Assembly (NCBI RefSeq): GCF_028640845.1
Contig: NC_080540.1
Location: forward strand, 262,169,958-262,233,957
Source of the DNA: Ahaetulla prasina
Lineage: Eukaryota > Chordata > Lepidosauria > Squamata > Colubridae
Reading direction: 5' to 3'
Length of the DNA stretch: 64,000 nucleotides
Shown here: piece by piece, positions 47,690 to 59,177 of the stretch
How the letters are laid out: each line of letters begins with the position of its first letter
How positions within the stretch are numbered: position 1 is the stretch's first letter
Program-made: the position numbers and the translations under genes
Notes under the pieces: generated by a model
Database searches by the model: none
Seen by the model: only the letters and a program-made list of their open reading frames with translations
Told to the model about the DNA's origin: nothing

Positions 47690-48370
47690 TCATTTGGAAA
47701 TGAAAATGCGACGAAGCCGAGAAGGGATCTTCGCTTGCGATCGCTACAAGGGCAACAGCGAGCTTCCTCCGAATGGCCGAGATCCACGTGGAGGCCCCGA
47801 CCAGCCGCTCCTTCCTCCTCCCCCGCTCCCTTTCCCCCCCACCCCACCGCCAGCGCTTTCGCATTCCCGGCCATTCGATTGGCCTCGCGCCTGTCGGCGC
47901 TTCTGAAGCCCCGCCTTCGAACGCTGCGCAAGCCCATTAAGCGCGGCCCTGTGCTTTCCGCTGTCACGTAGGGAAAGGTGACTCAGTGCTGACTCACAGA
48001 ATTGTCTGCCAATGGAATTCCCAGCCTCTCAGCTGTTCCCGGGCAGCCTATCTCGAGCGGCCGAGAGACACTCCTCAGCCGCAGTAAACCGGTCTCTCCC
48101 AAATCCACCTCAATCCAGTTTGCTGTTCGGCGCGTCATAAAGCTTGCCTCGATGAGGCGGGACTTTCGCGCTCTTGCAGACAGAGAGCAGCCCAGCTTGC
48201 AGAAAAGGCGGGCCTGAAGGGTTCCGCCGATCATCAGCGAAGATTCTCTTATATCAACTTGCAAAATTAATATCAGCGTTAATGCTTTTAGGTCGCCAGG
48301 CGAAAACGCCTCCTCCCTTGCCTGCTTTAGGCGCTCCCCGAACCGCCTCTGCTTTAGAAGGCGGCTGTTA
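47690..48370. promoter_or_regulatory. CpG-rich promoter-like block with AP-1/NRF2 sites
   Basis: The only sizeable CpG-rich single-copy-looking block in the window. Seen: E-box CACGTG 47785-47790; inverted CCAAT box ATTGG 47878-47882; GC box CCCCGCC 47909-47915; TGACTCA 47979-47985; TGCTGACTCA 47987-47996, a perfect reverse-complement match to the antioxidant-response core TGAGTCAGCA; CCAAT 48009-48013. No transposon structure. No coding frame here is convincing, which fits a noncoding RNA or a 5'UTR. Position, about 42 kb after ARRDC3, suggests the promoter of a LUCAT1-like lncRNA; in human LUCAT1 (SCAL1) lies downstream of ARRDC3 and is NRF2-induced. Direction unknown; plus strand expected if syntenic. 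Confidence 0.6.
47979..47996. promoter_or_regulatory. Twin AP-1 / antioxidant response motifs
   Basis: TGACTCAGTGCTGACTCA: two TGACTCA sites 11 bp apart, the second extended to TGCTGACTCA, the small-MAF/NRF2 form. Such pairs occur in stress-inducible enhancers and promoters; binding here is inference. Confidence 0.6.
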
Positions 48371-48403
48371 GTCAGTTTCAGAGCTAATCTATGATGCCAA
48401 TCA

Positions 48404-48475
48404 GTAGAACATAGAATAATAGGCTTGGAAGGGACCTGGGAGTTCTTCTAATCTAACCCCCTTGCCTATGGCAGG
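48404..48475 (-). mobile_element. CR1-type LINE 3' end fragment, minus strand
   Basis: ACATAGAATAATAGGCTTGG, then AAGGGACCTGGGAGTTC and TAACCCCCTTGCC match the 3'UTR seen in many sauropsid CR1 copies. Very short. Confidence 0.6.
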
Positions 48476-48479
48476 AGAT

Positions 48480-48640
48480 TGATTGATTGATTTTGTCACA
48501 CAGTATAAGCATAAGCATGAAATAACTATACAATATAAAGGCACATATAAGTATGTAATAACTATATTAATTGGATATAACGAAAGGAAACAATAGGACA
48601 GGAACTGTAGGCACGCTTGTGCTCTTATGCACGCCTTAGA
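48480..48640 (-). mobile_element. 3' end fragment of the CR1/Rex-like LINE seen at 18647
   Basis: Shares with 18760-18800 the run CAATAGGACAGGAACTGTAG (there CATTAGGACAGGGACAGTAG), then GCACGCTTGTGCTCTTATGC. A GATT microrepeat borders it on the left. Confidence 0.7.
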
Positions 48641-48756
48641 TCCTAAAGAATGTCTGTCAGAAGCATTTCCACATGCACATGGCCTCTTCAGTGTCACCTT
48701 CAGTCAATATTGATACACCAGTGAGCTTTAGATTTGGGGGCAATATATAAGGGAAA

Positions 48757-49097
48757 GGGATGGGGTGGCTCAGTGGCTAAGATGCTGAACTTGTCGATCG
48801 AAATGTGGGCAGTTCAGCGGTTCGAATCCCTACTGCCACCTAACGGGGTGCGCTCCCGTTACTTGCCCCAGCTTCTGCCAACCTAGCAGTTTGAAAGCAC
48901 GTAAAAAATGCAAGTAGAAAAATAGGGACCACCTTTGGTGGGAAGGTAACAGCATTCTGTGTGCCTTTATCATTTAATCATGCCAGCCACATGACCACAG
49001 AGACATCTTTGGGCAGCGCTGGCTTTTCGGCTTTGAAACGGAGATGAGCACCACCTAGAGTCGGGAACGACTAGCACATATATGCGAGGGGAATCTT
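48757..49097 (+). repeat. Sauria SINE with 13-bp target duplication, plus strand
   Basis: tRNA-like 5' part GGTGGCTCAGTGGCTAAG with B box GGTTCGAATCC at 48820-48830, middle CACGTAAAAAATGCAAGTAG, and 3' part GAGTCGGGAACGACTAGCAC then GAGGGGAATCTTT, the Bov-B-like end used by this squamate SINE. Flanks TATATAAGGGAAA on both sides (48744-48756, 49098-49110), a perfect duplication. Confidence 0.95.
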
Positions 49098-49110
49098 TAT
49101 ATAAGGGAAA

Positions 49111-49605
49111 TGTAATTCTCAAGTGCAGGGTTACAGACATCTTTCCTGCAGGCTGAATCCTCATTTCTTGTAAATGCTCTTTCTGTTCTGTCAAACATGG
49201 CTTGCAATGTGTACAAATTAATTCTGTGCTTTTTCTGTATCCAAAAGAAGGCACCGGGAATCTTATTTGATTCAGGGGTCCTTGGTGCTCTCTGAGCTTG
49301 CTTGTTTTCTTGCAGACATTTCAGTATCCTAACTAGATAACATCAATAATGCTGGCAAGGAGTGCTGTTTGCTGTCAGTTTGATTCAACACAGATACAAA
49401 TACAGAGAAGGGCAGTTGAATCTTGGCCTGCAGGAACCAACATACCCTCCCAAGCGCACAATAGGAGACAGTAAAAATAATCTGTTGCTTCAGATCATGA
49501 GTCACGACAGATTGCTGTTGTCCATGCTACAGATACTCTCAATTTGCTTATGAAAGGCCTTTTAGCTCATTTTCACAAGTTATTGACTAAGTTGTTTGAT
49601 ATACT
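49111..49605. other. Intergenic with a one-arm copy of the foldback repeat
   Basis: 49274-49350 reads GGGTCCTTGGTGCTCTCTG, then CTTGTTTTCTTGCAGACATT and ACATCAATAATGC, one arm of the repeat at 27412 and 53705. Nothing else recognised. Confidence 0.6.
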
Positions 49606-49609
49606 AGGA

Positions 49610-49720
49610 CAGTGATGGCTAAGCTTTTCCAGACCAAATGCCCAAAGTGCATATGCGCGCGAATGTATGCACGCACACACGAACCCCCAAAATGCAATGT
49701 GCACCCTCCTTCTTTTCAAC
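49610..49720 (+). mobile_element. Left end of a hAT-like MITE (family D)
   Basis: GACAGTGATGGCTAAGCTTTTC, then CCAAATGCCCAAAGTGC and GCGCGCGAATGTATGCACGC, matching the left end of 60157-60652. No right end seen. Confidence 0.6.
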
Positions 49721-49988
49721 AGATTATATTTGCCACTTCTCCAAAAGAATATGCTCGCTTTGCCCAGATCCTGCATTTCATCTTTAGATTAACAATAACA
49801 ATAGGAGATTGTTTAGACTGGGAGAGAGTGAGCAGTTGTAGGTTACCTAGAAGTTTCAATGCTGAGGATTCTTTTCCTAGGCTAGCACTCTACTTGTTAC
49901 CAGCTAAGATGTACGGAGTTGCTAAAACTCAGAATTGGATGCCTCATGTGGCAAGCCTTTGAACTGCATGTTAAGCTACATTTTAAAC

Positions 49989-50296
49989 CAGGGAGGTCAA
50001 ACTTGATTTCATTGAGGGCTGCATGAGGGTTGTGTTTGACCTGGGAGGGGGAGTGTGGCCAGCTAGATGTCACTCATTTTGGGTACACCTTTGGTGGTTC
50101 AAGTGCTCTGCCAGTGAAAACGGGCTCCCAGCTCCATTTCCAACTGCGATGGCCTCCTCCAACCTCATGGGCTCCGTTTTCAGCTGAGATGGCCTCTGTT
50201 TTTGTTGGCAGAGATACTGTAGGCCTGCCCTTCACTGTTTCCGTGGCAGCCCCGCGGGCTGGATCTGTCCCCCAGGCCTTGAGTTTGAGACCCCTG
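49989..50296 (-). mobile_element. hAT-type MITE (family A), minus orientation
   Basis: Termini CAGGGAGGTCAAACTTG and GAGTTTGAGACCCCTG. Flanks TTTTAAAC (49981-49988) and CTGTAAAC (50297-50304) match at 6 of 8. The interior matches family A in reverse. Confidence 0.85.
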
Positions 50297-50524
50297 CTGT
50301 AAACTATGATTGCCCCAGTCAATAAATATGAGCTGTTAGATTATTATAGATCTCACCAGGAGAAGTATATAGATGTGACCAGGGATTAATTATGGAACAA
50401 ATCACAACTGGTTTTGCGAATGTAATGACATTTTTCACTTTACTGTACACTACCTGCTATTTTTAAACTAATAGAGAACTATTCTGGCATGAAATTTTTT
50501 GTCCACCTATGTTTTCTTTGTTTA

Positions 50525-50736
50525 ATAGTAATAGCAATAGCACTTATATACTGCTTCACAATGCTTTACAGCTCTATCTAAGTGGTTTACAGAGTCAGCA
50601 TATTGCCCCCAACAATCTGGGTCCTCATTTTATCAACCTCGGAAGGATGGAAGGCTGAGTCAACCATGAGCCTGGTGAGATTCAAACTGCCAAATTTCAG
50701 GCAGCTGGCAGTTACCTGACTTCCCTCCAAGGTGAC
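50525..50736 (-). repeat. tRNA-derived SINE, minus strand, 5' end degraded
   Basis: AGTAATAGCAATAGCAC tail side, body CCCAACAATCTGGGTCCTC and GGAAGGCTGAGTCAACC. The tRNA-like end is eroded after about 50690. Confidence 0.8.
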
Positions 50737-53700
50737 TAAGGGCTCTTCTGCATGTTGTGTTAAGGATTTCTTCAGTGTTTCAGTTAGCAGAAATATATAT
50801 ATATGCTGAAATAATTTATGCTACCCCATATATTGGTATTTTAATCTGTTTCAGCAATGAGTTTGTGAGTGATCAGGTCCTTATAGCTTACTTCAAAACA
50901 GTTTCAGAGCAGCAGTGGGTAGATTTATTTGGCTTTGTATCCTTTCCTCTCACATATTGTTAGCAGCTGCTGGGAAAAATCATCACCAATCACTCACCCT
51001 AAAAAGTGAAAAAGCACGACCATGCAAAACCCTTGTCTGCAGAATCAGCAGAAAGCACTGAATGTGCTCATTTGAAATAGAACTAGCAATACATCTTTTT
51101 CCCAGCTTTAAACAGATTTACCCTTCCCCTGCCCACTTTTAAAAAAGACATTTCTATTGGTCTTTTGAGACTACTGAACACATCTTTAATAATAAGTCTA
51201 GTAGTTTTCTAGAATAAGTGTACATAAGGAATATTTCCATTGCCTAAAATGGAAATATTGCTCTTTGTAAATGAGAATAATTTATGCTACCCCACATCTG
51301 TGGAGATGCCTCCACAGAAACCAGGTGTTCATTTTTTTTAATCCAGCCAAAGCCCAAATGGCCATGCAAGGCAGTACATGGTGACCCTACTGAGGATGTG
51401 TGCCCTCAGTAGCTTCAAGAAGCTAAATACAAGTTAAGCAGATGCTAATCCCGGCTGCATCAGCATCAAGATTATGAATGAATCATTTGTCAGGAGAAAA
51501 TGGAAAATGCTACTTTAAAAACGGATGGATTTAGCTTGCTTCTAAATGTTTATGGAGATTCTCAGTCATCCAGGTCACAGTTGTCTCAAAGGTGCTTTTT
51601 CAAACAGGCAACTGGACTGTTTTTTTCCTTGAGGAAGAATAATAAAACTATTCTTTTTAAGGAAAGTTCCCAATTGAGATAGCTGGCTTCTACTGTTTCA
51701 TGTGGTAGTCACCAGAGAAAGGTTCTGTCAGGAGGACATCTTCTCTATAAATGGTAGTCGGGCCCTTGTAAGCCATAGTTAAAGGATTGTGCAGAATAGC
51801 TGAAAGTCTAACAGAAGTTGGATGGTGTCAGAAAACAAGGGAAATTACAGGTTTAAGTCCAGTACGGCTGACATGAAGGCAACTTCAAGGGATATAGCAG
51901 GGGAAAAATATTTCCATGACTGTGTGTTAGGTAAAATAAGGTAAAACGTTAATATGTAGTACTAAAAAAATTATCTACCTCAAAACTTCCTCCCTGTGGT
52001 GGATGAGGGAAGGACATTCTGGGATACTTATACTGAATTTTAAAGTACCCCAGAAAAAGTAAAAAAAAAAAATTGACAGTGCAAAGAGCTTGGGCAGTTT
52101 TGAATTAAACAAGATTCTGAGAACTGGCTGATTCCAGTCAGATCTTATGAAAAACCACGTTTATGCAATCTTCAAAATTGCATAATACTATAAATGTATT
52201 AGGATGTTTGTGGCATTTTAATGAATAGATACTTCTACAGTGACCTTTTTGTCATTCAGTACAGAATCTAATTTGAAAAACAGTTTGGTCTAGAAAATCA
52301 GTCATTTGGGTTTTCAGCAAGAGCCCATAGAAAATATGCTCTCGGCGAAATCATTCTACAGGCTTTGAAAATCCAGATAGGACCAGTTGAGATTGTTTAC
52401 CAGCTTGGCCTGGAGTTCTCTATCAGACAGTGAGTCACCCTGTTTGCTCATAGAATTTCTGCTTCACATTAGAAACTCAAATTGCCAGAGGGCATCGAAA
52501 CTGGGAAACGGTGTGCTTTGTTGTGATTACATGATGTACCAGGATATCCCTTATAAGAAAACAGTACCTGCATTTAACAGAAAAAGAAATGCTCATTAAG
52601 AGGTGTGAGGTTCAAATCTGGTGGCTTTTCTTATGGAGCCTTCTATTTTATTCACCCCAGATGAGTGGAATGCAAAATTCTCCCTCTTGCCTGACATCGG
52701 GTCAAGTGCTCTTACTGAAATCAGGTCAACTGCCTATGTAATAATACAGATGGAAGGTATGCAAACATGACTTAGAGCCGAATTCCAAGTTCCATTAAGC
52801 TTGTTTAAAATGGCCCACTCGATTACTTCAGAAAAGAGTAATTGTGGGAAAGGGCACTATATGACATAATAAGGAATGGGAAGGAAGAGAAGGATATTTT
52901 TTCCTATTGTAAAATAATTTCAATTCATCTCTGATCAGGAGGGTCAAAAGCATATAACAGTATTAATATTAAGTCCAAGACTCTGGCATTAAAAAGAAAA
53001 AATACACTGACAGATCCACACTGCAGCCCTACAGATCTGTCAGTTAATAAAATAGGTGGGGAAGTTTGTTTGTTTGTTTTTCATTTATCTCCTTCCCCAT
53101 TATACTCTTTCCCTACCCTTCCCTATAGGCTCAAAAGACTTATCAGGGCAGGAAAAACTGATGAAATCACAGTGCAGGTAGTAAAAATACCACTTCGTTA
53201 AAAAAGGAAGGCAAAAAGTGACATTATTTATTCTACTAGGGCCTGGAGTTGTCTACTATATCCAGTGTTGGGAAAATTCTGGTTAGTTCAGTTGTAACTC
53301 ATTCAAAAGAGTTGGGATAAATGTTCTGCAGGCTTGTTAAATTATAATTAAGTAGTCTAATTAAGGATGTGTGTATCTCTCTGGGGCAAGAGCCATGTTC
53401 AGTCTTTGAATCAGAGGCTGGACATTTACTGCCAAAAGTATCGGGTGAGGCCATCACAAAAATGTTGAGTTCATTTCATTTACACCTATTATAATTAAAC
53501 ATTTCTAGTATGATTATTCTTTAATTCTCTACTTTTTTTCAGATTAAAAATTACCATTTGGTAATTCATCCTGGAGATCACATTTATGGTTTTCTACAGC
53601 TGGCTATCTGAAGTTCTGGAACCTGAAGATGTGCCCCCTTTGCTTTAAAAGAGTCAGAGATTCTCTAATGTAGTCATACTTTTTGGTTTGAAAGGAGAAA
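50737..53700. other. Long intergenic stretch without recognised gene
   Basis: AT-rich; no coding motif or named repeat seen. Confidence 0.4.
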
Positions 53701-53704
53701 GGAA

Positions 53705-53838
53705 GGGTCCTTGGTGCTCTCTGAATTTGGTTGTTTTTTTGCAGATGTTTCATTACCCAACACTGATGATGTTACCTAGTTTGGGTACTGAAACTTCAGT
53801 AAGGAGACAACCAAGCTCAGAAAGCACCAAGGACCCCT
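53705..53838. repeat. Foldback repeat, second full copy
   Basis: GGGTCCTTGGTGCTCTCTG at the left is answered by CAGAAAGCACCAAGGACCCC at the right; inside, TTTCATTACCCAACACTG against GATGATGTTACCTAGTTTG. Same family as 27412-27555. Confidence 0.85.
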
Positions 53839-54070
53839 CATCACAACCCTGAGATACAAGTATTCTCCATTATTGAAAGGAGAAACATTTGAGAAAGGGA
53901 CGAATTCTATGAACACTTGTCCTGTTTTTGCTTATAATCTATCAATTATGGGGATGTGATATATAGTGATATTTTGGTCCAAAGTATCCAGTTCAAATTG
54001 TATCCATTAATAATTCCAGCAGTGGATCATAAAGCAATGTGACCCAGGTATTGATGGCTTTGATAGTGTT

Positions 54071-54422
54071 AAAGGTAAAGGTAAAGGTTCCCCTCACACA
54101 TATATGCTAGTGGTTCCCGACTTTAGGGGGCGGTGCTCATCTCCGTTTCAAAGCCGAAGAGCCAGCGCTGTCCAAAGACGTCTCTGTGATCATGTGGCTG
54201 GCCTGATTAAACACCAAAGGTGCACAGAACGCTGTTACCTTCCCACCAAAGGTGGTCCCTATTTTTCTACTTGCATTTTTTACGTGCTTTTGAATTGCTA
54301 GGTTGGCAGAAGCTGGGACAAGTAAAGGGAGCTCAACCTGTTATGCGGTACTAGGGATTCAAACTGCTGAACTGCCGACTTTTCGATCGACAAGCTCAGC
54401 ATCTTAGCCACTGAGCCACCAC
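54071..54422 (-). repeat. Sauria SINE, minus strand
   Basis: The left edge AAAGGTAAAGGTAAAGG is the Bov-B-like tail read backwards. Then GGCGGTGCTCATCTCCG, TTTTTCTACTTGCATTTTT and, at the right, the tRNA-like part ATCTTAGCCACTGAGCCACC. No clear target duplication. Confidence 0.93.
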
Positions 54423-55824
54423 TATTTAAATTTGTCTTTAGCATTTTTCTCAGATTTTGGATGTTCTTTACTACCCACATATTTCATTTATCCATGCTTG
54501 ATTTATCCAACTCTAAAATGCCCAGATACTTGTAGACTTCATCCTGTTGAGGTGGGTTGAGATAAGAGAAAATGACTGGCTTAAAGTCCCCCACCACTTT
54601 TCATGGCTAAGGAAGAACTAGAACTCGGCGTCTTGCTTTCTAGGCCAGCACATTCACCTCTAAACCAAACCAGCTCTCACTAATTTAATTTAATCTTAGT
54701 GCAATGCTTTCCGATACATCAGTTGTATTGCAATACAGAACTACAAAAATATCTATGCCTCATTTTAATTAGGAATAAATGCTCAAACATTTTATGAAAT
54801 CATTTCCTTTCAACAGCGCCTGCTAGGTGTCTCTGTGATGTCTCAGGGTTTGTTTCTTTGGTTTTATGATATGTTTATTCACTTACAGGAACAAGAACTT
54901 CTGGGGACCAAGTAGTTTCATGGTTATAGCCAAGTTGTGTTACATGACCATCTGCCTAGTATGCAATTGGCAGGCTCTGGATTCTCTCAGTGGAAGACTA
55001 AGCACAGTAAGCAGCCAGCCTTCGGTAGGAAAGTTTGATCTGTTCCACTGCAGTTTGCAAAACAAATGTCTAATAATAACTTTGCAGTAGCCTTTATGGA
55101 TGGGAATTCTGGATTTTCCATCAGCATATCTGTTGACTCCAAGAGTGATGTAAGATTATTACAGATAATCCTTCTTTAGTGGCTGCTTTGTTTAGTGGCA
55201 GTTCATAGTTACTTTCATAGTGATGAAAAGTAACTTTGCAACCAATCTTTGCATTTTTGTCTTTTGCAGATCTGTAAAGCAAAGGAAAGCTCCAGTAAGG
55301 CAGCAAGCAAAGTTGTGGTTTTACTTAATGATCACTTTGCTTAATGACTGAGTTCTTGGTCCCAATTGTGGCCACTAAACAAGGACTTTCAGCATATAGA
55401 CTACCAACTATACAGATAGAATTACCGGGCATAAACCTAGAACTTGGCCCCTAAAATCAGCACTATGAATCTTTGAAATGCATCTTTGAAGAAGGCAGAG
55501 GCTTGTCTTGCAATTGTATTTGCCTCCTTATCCTAAAGAAGGTGAGGACAAGTGAAAAGAAAATCTCTTAAGTGCAACATTATTCTGTAACACAACCAAA
55601 GTCTTTTAGAAGTTCAGAGAAAAAGAGAAAAGAAAAGAAAAAATGCAAGATTGCTATTAAGTAAATTAAGGAAAATAAGATAGAACTAATGAATTGAACA
55701 GTCTCCAGAACTATGAAGATCATAGTTTCCAAAATTCTTAGTCAAGAGTAGGCATTCTGGAAAGTGTAATTGCAACTAATAGGAGGACATCTGAATGGGG
55801 CAAGCTGGAAGAGAGGGAGTATGC
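54423..55824. other. Intergenic, nothing recognised
   Basis: A region near 54545-54680 (GAGGTGGGTTGAGATAAG to TAAACCAAACCAGCTCTC) resembles the body of old tRNA-derived SINEs. 55085-55385 resembles the TA-flanked element of 25.3 kb only loosely. Confidence 0.35.
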
Positions 55825-55965
55825 AGATGTGGTATAGTCATATGTTCCTGCCCTATGGAATAATCTCCCCCTAGAGGTGAGGCAGGTCCCTATTCTCCTG
55901 GTCTTCCAAAAAGGAGTTAAAATATGGCTTTGCAGCCTTGCCTGGGGCTAATTGGCACCTCAAGA
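55825..55965 (+). mobile_element. Old L2-like LINE ORF2 end
   Basis: Reads PALWNNLPLEVRQVPILLVF then QKGVKIWLCSLAWG, the LWNxLPxxLRxxPxLxxF and Lys-Leu-Lys block near the end of L2-like ORF2. Confidence 0.7.
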
Positions 55966-56223
55966 GCCCTGTCTTTTAAACCATGGGTCACTAACCTTTC
56001 AGACCTCAGGGACCACTAAATTCATAATTTTAAATCCCGCGGACACTAATATGATCTGCCTAATGACTGGCTGGGTGGGCATGGCAAGATGGTCATGTGA
56101 CTGTATGCGCGTGGCCAACTCAACATCACTCACATCGAGGGGCACTTTGCCAGTCTCTACTTGCTACTCTCACCTGCCCGCCCACCTGGGCTCCTTAGGG
56201 CCCCAAAAGAAAGCAGTTGCTGG

Positions 56224-56544
56224 AGCTAAGCAGAACTATGAACTACCCGTGGGGCTACGCCTACTCCCTGATCTTCGGACCTTCAAGCGAGAGCTTAAGA
56301 CTTTCTTTTTTCATCAAGCAGGGCTGGCCTAATGATAAATTTTAATCGAGGGTTTTTAGTGGGGGTTTTAAGGGGGTTATTTTATTTCATAATTTTAGCC
56401 ACGTATTTTAAATATTCAGCTTATGGAATTAGATTTTTAATTATATATTGTATTTTAAAATTTTTGTATTTGTGTTTTATTTGCTGTACACCGCCCTGAG
56501 TCTTCGGAGAAGGGCGGTATAAAAATGTGAACAATAAATAAATA
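56224..56544 (+). mobile_element. L2-like LINE 3' fragment nested in the hAT element
   Basis: Encodes LPVGLRLLPDLRTFKRELKT then FFFHQAGLA and a stop, followed by a 3'UTR with ACCGCCCTGAGTCTTCGGAG, GGGCGGTATAAAAATG and an AATAAATAAATA tail. Copy 1 at 41.6 kb lacks it, so it inserted into this copy only. It also supplies the ORF2 C-terminus missing from the 28-kb LINE. Confidence 0.88.
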
Positions 56545-56949
56545 CCATGAGAAAGAGTTGGCAAAACAGCTGGCTCAGTTCAAATTGGATCTGACCGAGA
56601 AGGAGGCTCAGCAGAAGCACCTCACTGAGGACTAGGAGCATAGGCTTTCCAAGCAGAGGGAAGACCTGCGGGAGTGCAAGGCCAAGTACTGGCACCTGGA
56701 GGCTCAGCGGGCTGAGATGGTCAGCCAGTTCCAGGCCATGATGCTGTCCCACTGGAACGAGGCCCTCCAGCTCTTCGCCACCAGCGGCTCTTCCCCCCAG
56801 CCTTCACCCAAAGCCCCACACCAGGAGGCTGAAGCATACCCCAAGTTGGAATTTCTGCCCCCCTCTGCCCCACACAAGAAGACCCCGAAGGGGGAGACTC
56901 TCTGCAGCAACACAAATGTTCATTGCACATATCTGTCCCAGAGGCTGTA
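56545..56949 (+). pseudogene. Coiled-coil-like coding segment inside hAT element, copy 2
   Basis: One frame, broken by a single TAG at about 56633, reads HEKELAKQLAQFKLDLTEKE, AQQKHLTED, then after the stop EHRLSKQREDLRECKAKYW, HLEAQRAEMVSQFQAMML, SHWNEALQLFATSGSSP, QPSPKAPHQEAEAYPK and KTPKGETLCSNTN, ending TAG at 56947-56949. About 134 codons. The Leu/Glu/Lys/Gln heptad-like pattern points to a coiled coil, then a Pro-rich part. The frame is better kept than in copy 1. Donor gene not identified with confidence (centrobin-like is a guess). Confidence 0.65.
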
Positions 56950-57130
56950 GTTTCAGGACCTCTGATTTAGTGCAATATAAAAAATGCAAATAATTTTTCT
57001 GGGGGCCACCAAAATTTTCTTAGGAACCACGAGTGGTCCACGGACCACCAGTTGGTGACCGCTGTTTTAAACTAATTTTCAAGAGGGTTCAATCATCCCT
57101 GATCCTTTAGTTATTTAAAATTCTTATATG

Positions 57131-57333
57131 CAGGGATGGGATTCTACAGGTTCAGATCGGTTCGGGAGAACCGGTAACTTTGATGATCAGCTGGGAGCGA
57201 ACCGGTTCACTCCGACAATCAGCTGGGCCTATCCATCCGCTCCTATGCTTTACTTACTTTTAACTTTGCAGCTGATTAGTGTGAAGCGCACGATCACCGA
57301 ACTGGTTGTTAAACCGGAAGGATCCCACCACTG
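57131..57333. mobile_element. hAT-type MITE with perfect 8-bp target duplication (family E)
   Basis: Termini CAGGGATGGGATTCTAC and GGATCCCACCACTG, with internal inverted matches around GAACCGGT. Both flanks are CTTATATG (57123-57130, 57334-57341). Confidence 0.92.
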
Positions 57334-57341
57334 CTTATATG

Positions 57342-59169
57342 CTGTTTTTATATTTTAACATTTCATTGTACAATGTCCAGAGTCCGTCTCATAGATGAGT
57401 GGCTCAAAAAATAAACAAATAAATAAATAAGTAGGGAAAAGACAAGAAGCAGCAAAGCATGCAAGAAAAGAAGTAGGATGGAACACTAAGGAGTGTAAAT
57501 ATGACTTCTCCAGATCACCTCCTAACCAGGGTTCCCAACCCTGCAGAATTTTTCATATTTCATAGCAGGACATAGCTCATATGCAATAGCAGTTACTGTA
57601 GTGCATGCTATCCCAGATAGTATCTCCTCAAGTATAATAATGCATTTATCTCTATGGTTTTTAGTTAAAAACCTGATTTCACTTCAAAGCATGAGGTAAG
57701 TAGCTTCTTTTGGATGCTATCACAGCTCTTAATTCATAAGGCCTCCAGGTACGAATGGGAATTGTCAGAAGGTGAACCCTAACTCTCCTCCTTGAGGCAT
57801 TGTGCCAGTGGAAAAAACTGACCTGAAGCAGATCTCATTGGCCATGCAATGATGAAAATCTAATGTGGGCAGCTGTTCTTCTGGGAACTGTCACTCAACA
57901 CAGTTTTATTTCACAGCTTTGAATTAATCTTTTCTAAATAAAGCACTGAGGGGAACAGAGATAGCTTTTGCTTTCATTGCAAAGGGCTTGGAAATGAAAT
58001 GAGGCGGAATGTTTATAGATTGCATTTTGTTTTTGAGGAAGGTGATTGTTTAATGCAAGAACACTAGAGTCCTTGCTATGGAGCAACAGGACTGGGAGAG
58101 TTGGCAGCAGCAGAAAAGTCTGATTAAATATTTGTGCCTGAACTTGTGCAACATAATCTAATCAACAGCAAGAGGTTAGTGAGTGCAAGACTGTACTCTC
58201 CAATCTAAAAAGAGTTTTTATGAGCAAAAAAGAAAAGAGGACTTTCCATATTAAGAGTACTGTCCAGCTTAAGATAATATTCATTGTTAACGCTTCTTGA
58301 TTTCAGTGAGAGCATTACATTTTGCTTAAATGTTCCTTATAAAAATAAATGAGTTTACACTGTACTTATCTCTAGTGAATTGTACCCCAAATATTTATCC
58401 AGGCAAGCTGTGTAAAAGTGATGCTTAAAATACAGTATGGAAAAGTAAATATTAGACATAAAGACAATGTAATAATCATATTAACAATGGTAAAGGTTAT
58501 GTGGATTATTGCAGAATACAAATTCAGCTATTTTTACAAAAAAAGAAACTAACCTTTGTACTTTTTACGAATATGTATAACTTCTTTCCCAATGCTTTGG
58601 GCTTTCTTTTGGCCAATAAAATTGTTTTTTTCGGCGCTAAATTTGCAAGATTTATTGGATAATTTGCAGATGGAAGTTTAAATTACATCCTTGTTTGCAT
58701 GGACAATTGACACCTTGCAATCATCCCAGATAAAAAAAACTTGAACTTTCCTTTGGGTGGGGGAAACCCTGGAAGCTTTCAGATTCGGGTTTCCCCAGAT
58801 GTGCCAATATAAGCTCTATTAAAATGTAGCTTTGAGGAAATCCAAGCCTTGAAGTTTTCTTACAATGGGGGGTTTTACTTGGAACCCTGACTCACAGCCT
58901 CTAAAAGAGGACCTTTAAAGCATTGCTTAGTTCACTAAGGAGCAGAGATGTATAGTTGGATATGATCAGTTTACTGATGATACTTCTTCCCATGGTAATG
59001 GATGTTAAACAAGAATGGAGAGAGTACCGAACCCTGAAGCACTCTCTATACACAGTATGGGTGAAAATTGAAACTGACTACATGAAAATAATATGCTTTC
59101 CCCAGGAAGGCTTTACTGGTATAGAGAAAACAAAATCTGCTTTCAAAATATTATTTCACAATACCCATG
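57342..59169. other. Intergenic, nothing recognised
   Basis: An (AAATAA)n-like run at 57405-57432 may be the tail of an old retrotransposon (TCTCATAGATGAGTGGCTC before it). Otherwise no gene or nameable repeat. Confidence 0.4.
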
Positions 59170-59177
59170 CCTTAGAG

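Larger units (their letters stand above)
55982..57064 (+). mobile_element. hAT-type element carrying a captured coding segment, copy 2, perfect 8-bp duplication
   Basis: Left terminus CATGGGTCACTAACCTTTC, right terminus CCAGTTGGTGACCGCTG. Both flanks are TTTTAAAC (55974-55981, 57065-57072). Same structure as 41359-42138, with an L2-like fragment inserted at about 56224-56544. The interior holds the coding-like segment 56545-56949. No transposase, so it was mobilised in trans. Confidence 0.92.

Noticed and set aside
47337..47967. Long open frames around the CpG block (175 and 99 codons, minus)
   Set aside because: Arg/Gly/Glu-rich without recognisable domain or good splice context; expected by chance in GC-rich DNA lacking stops.
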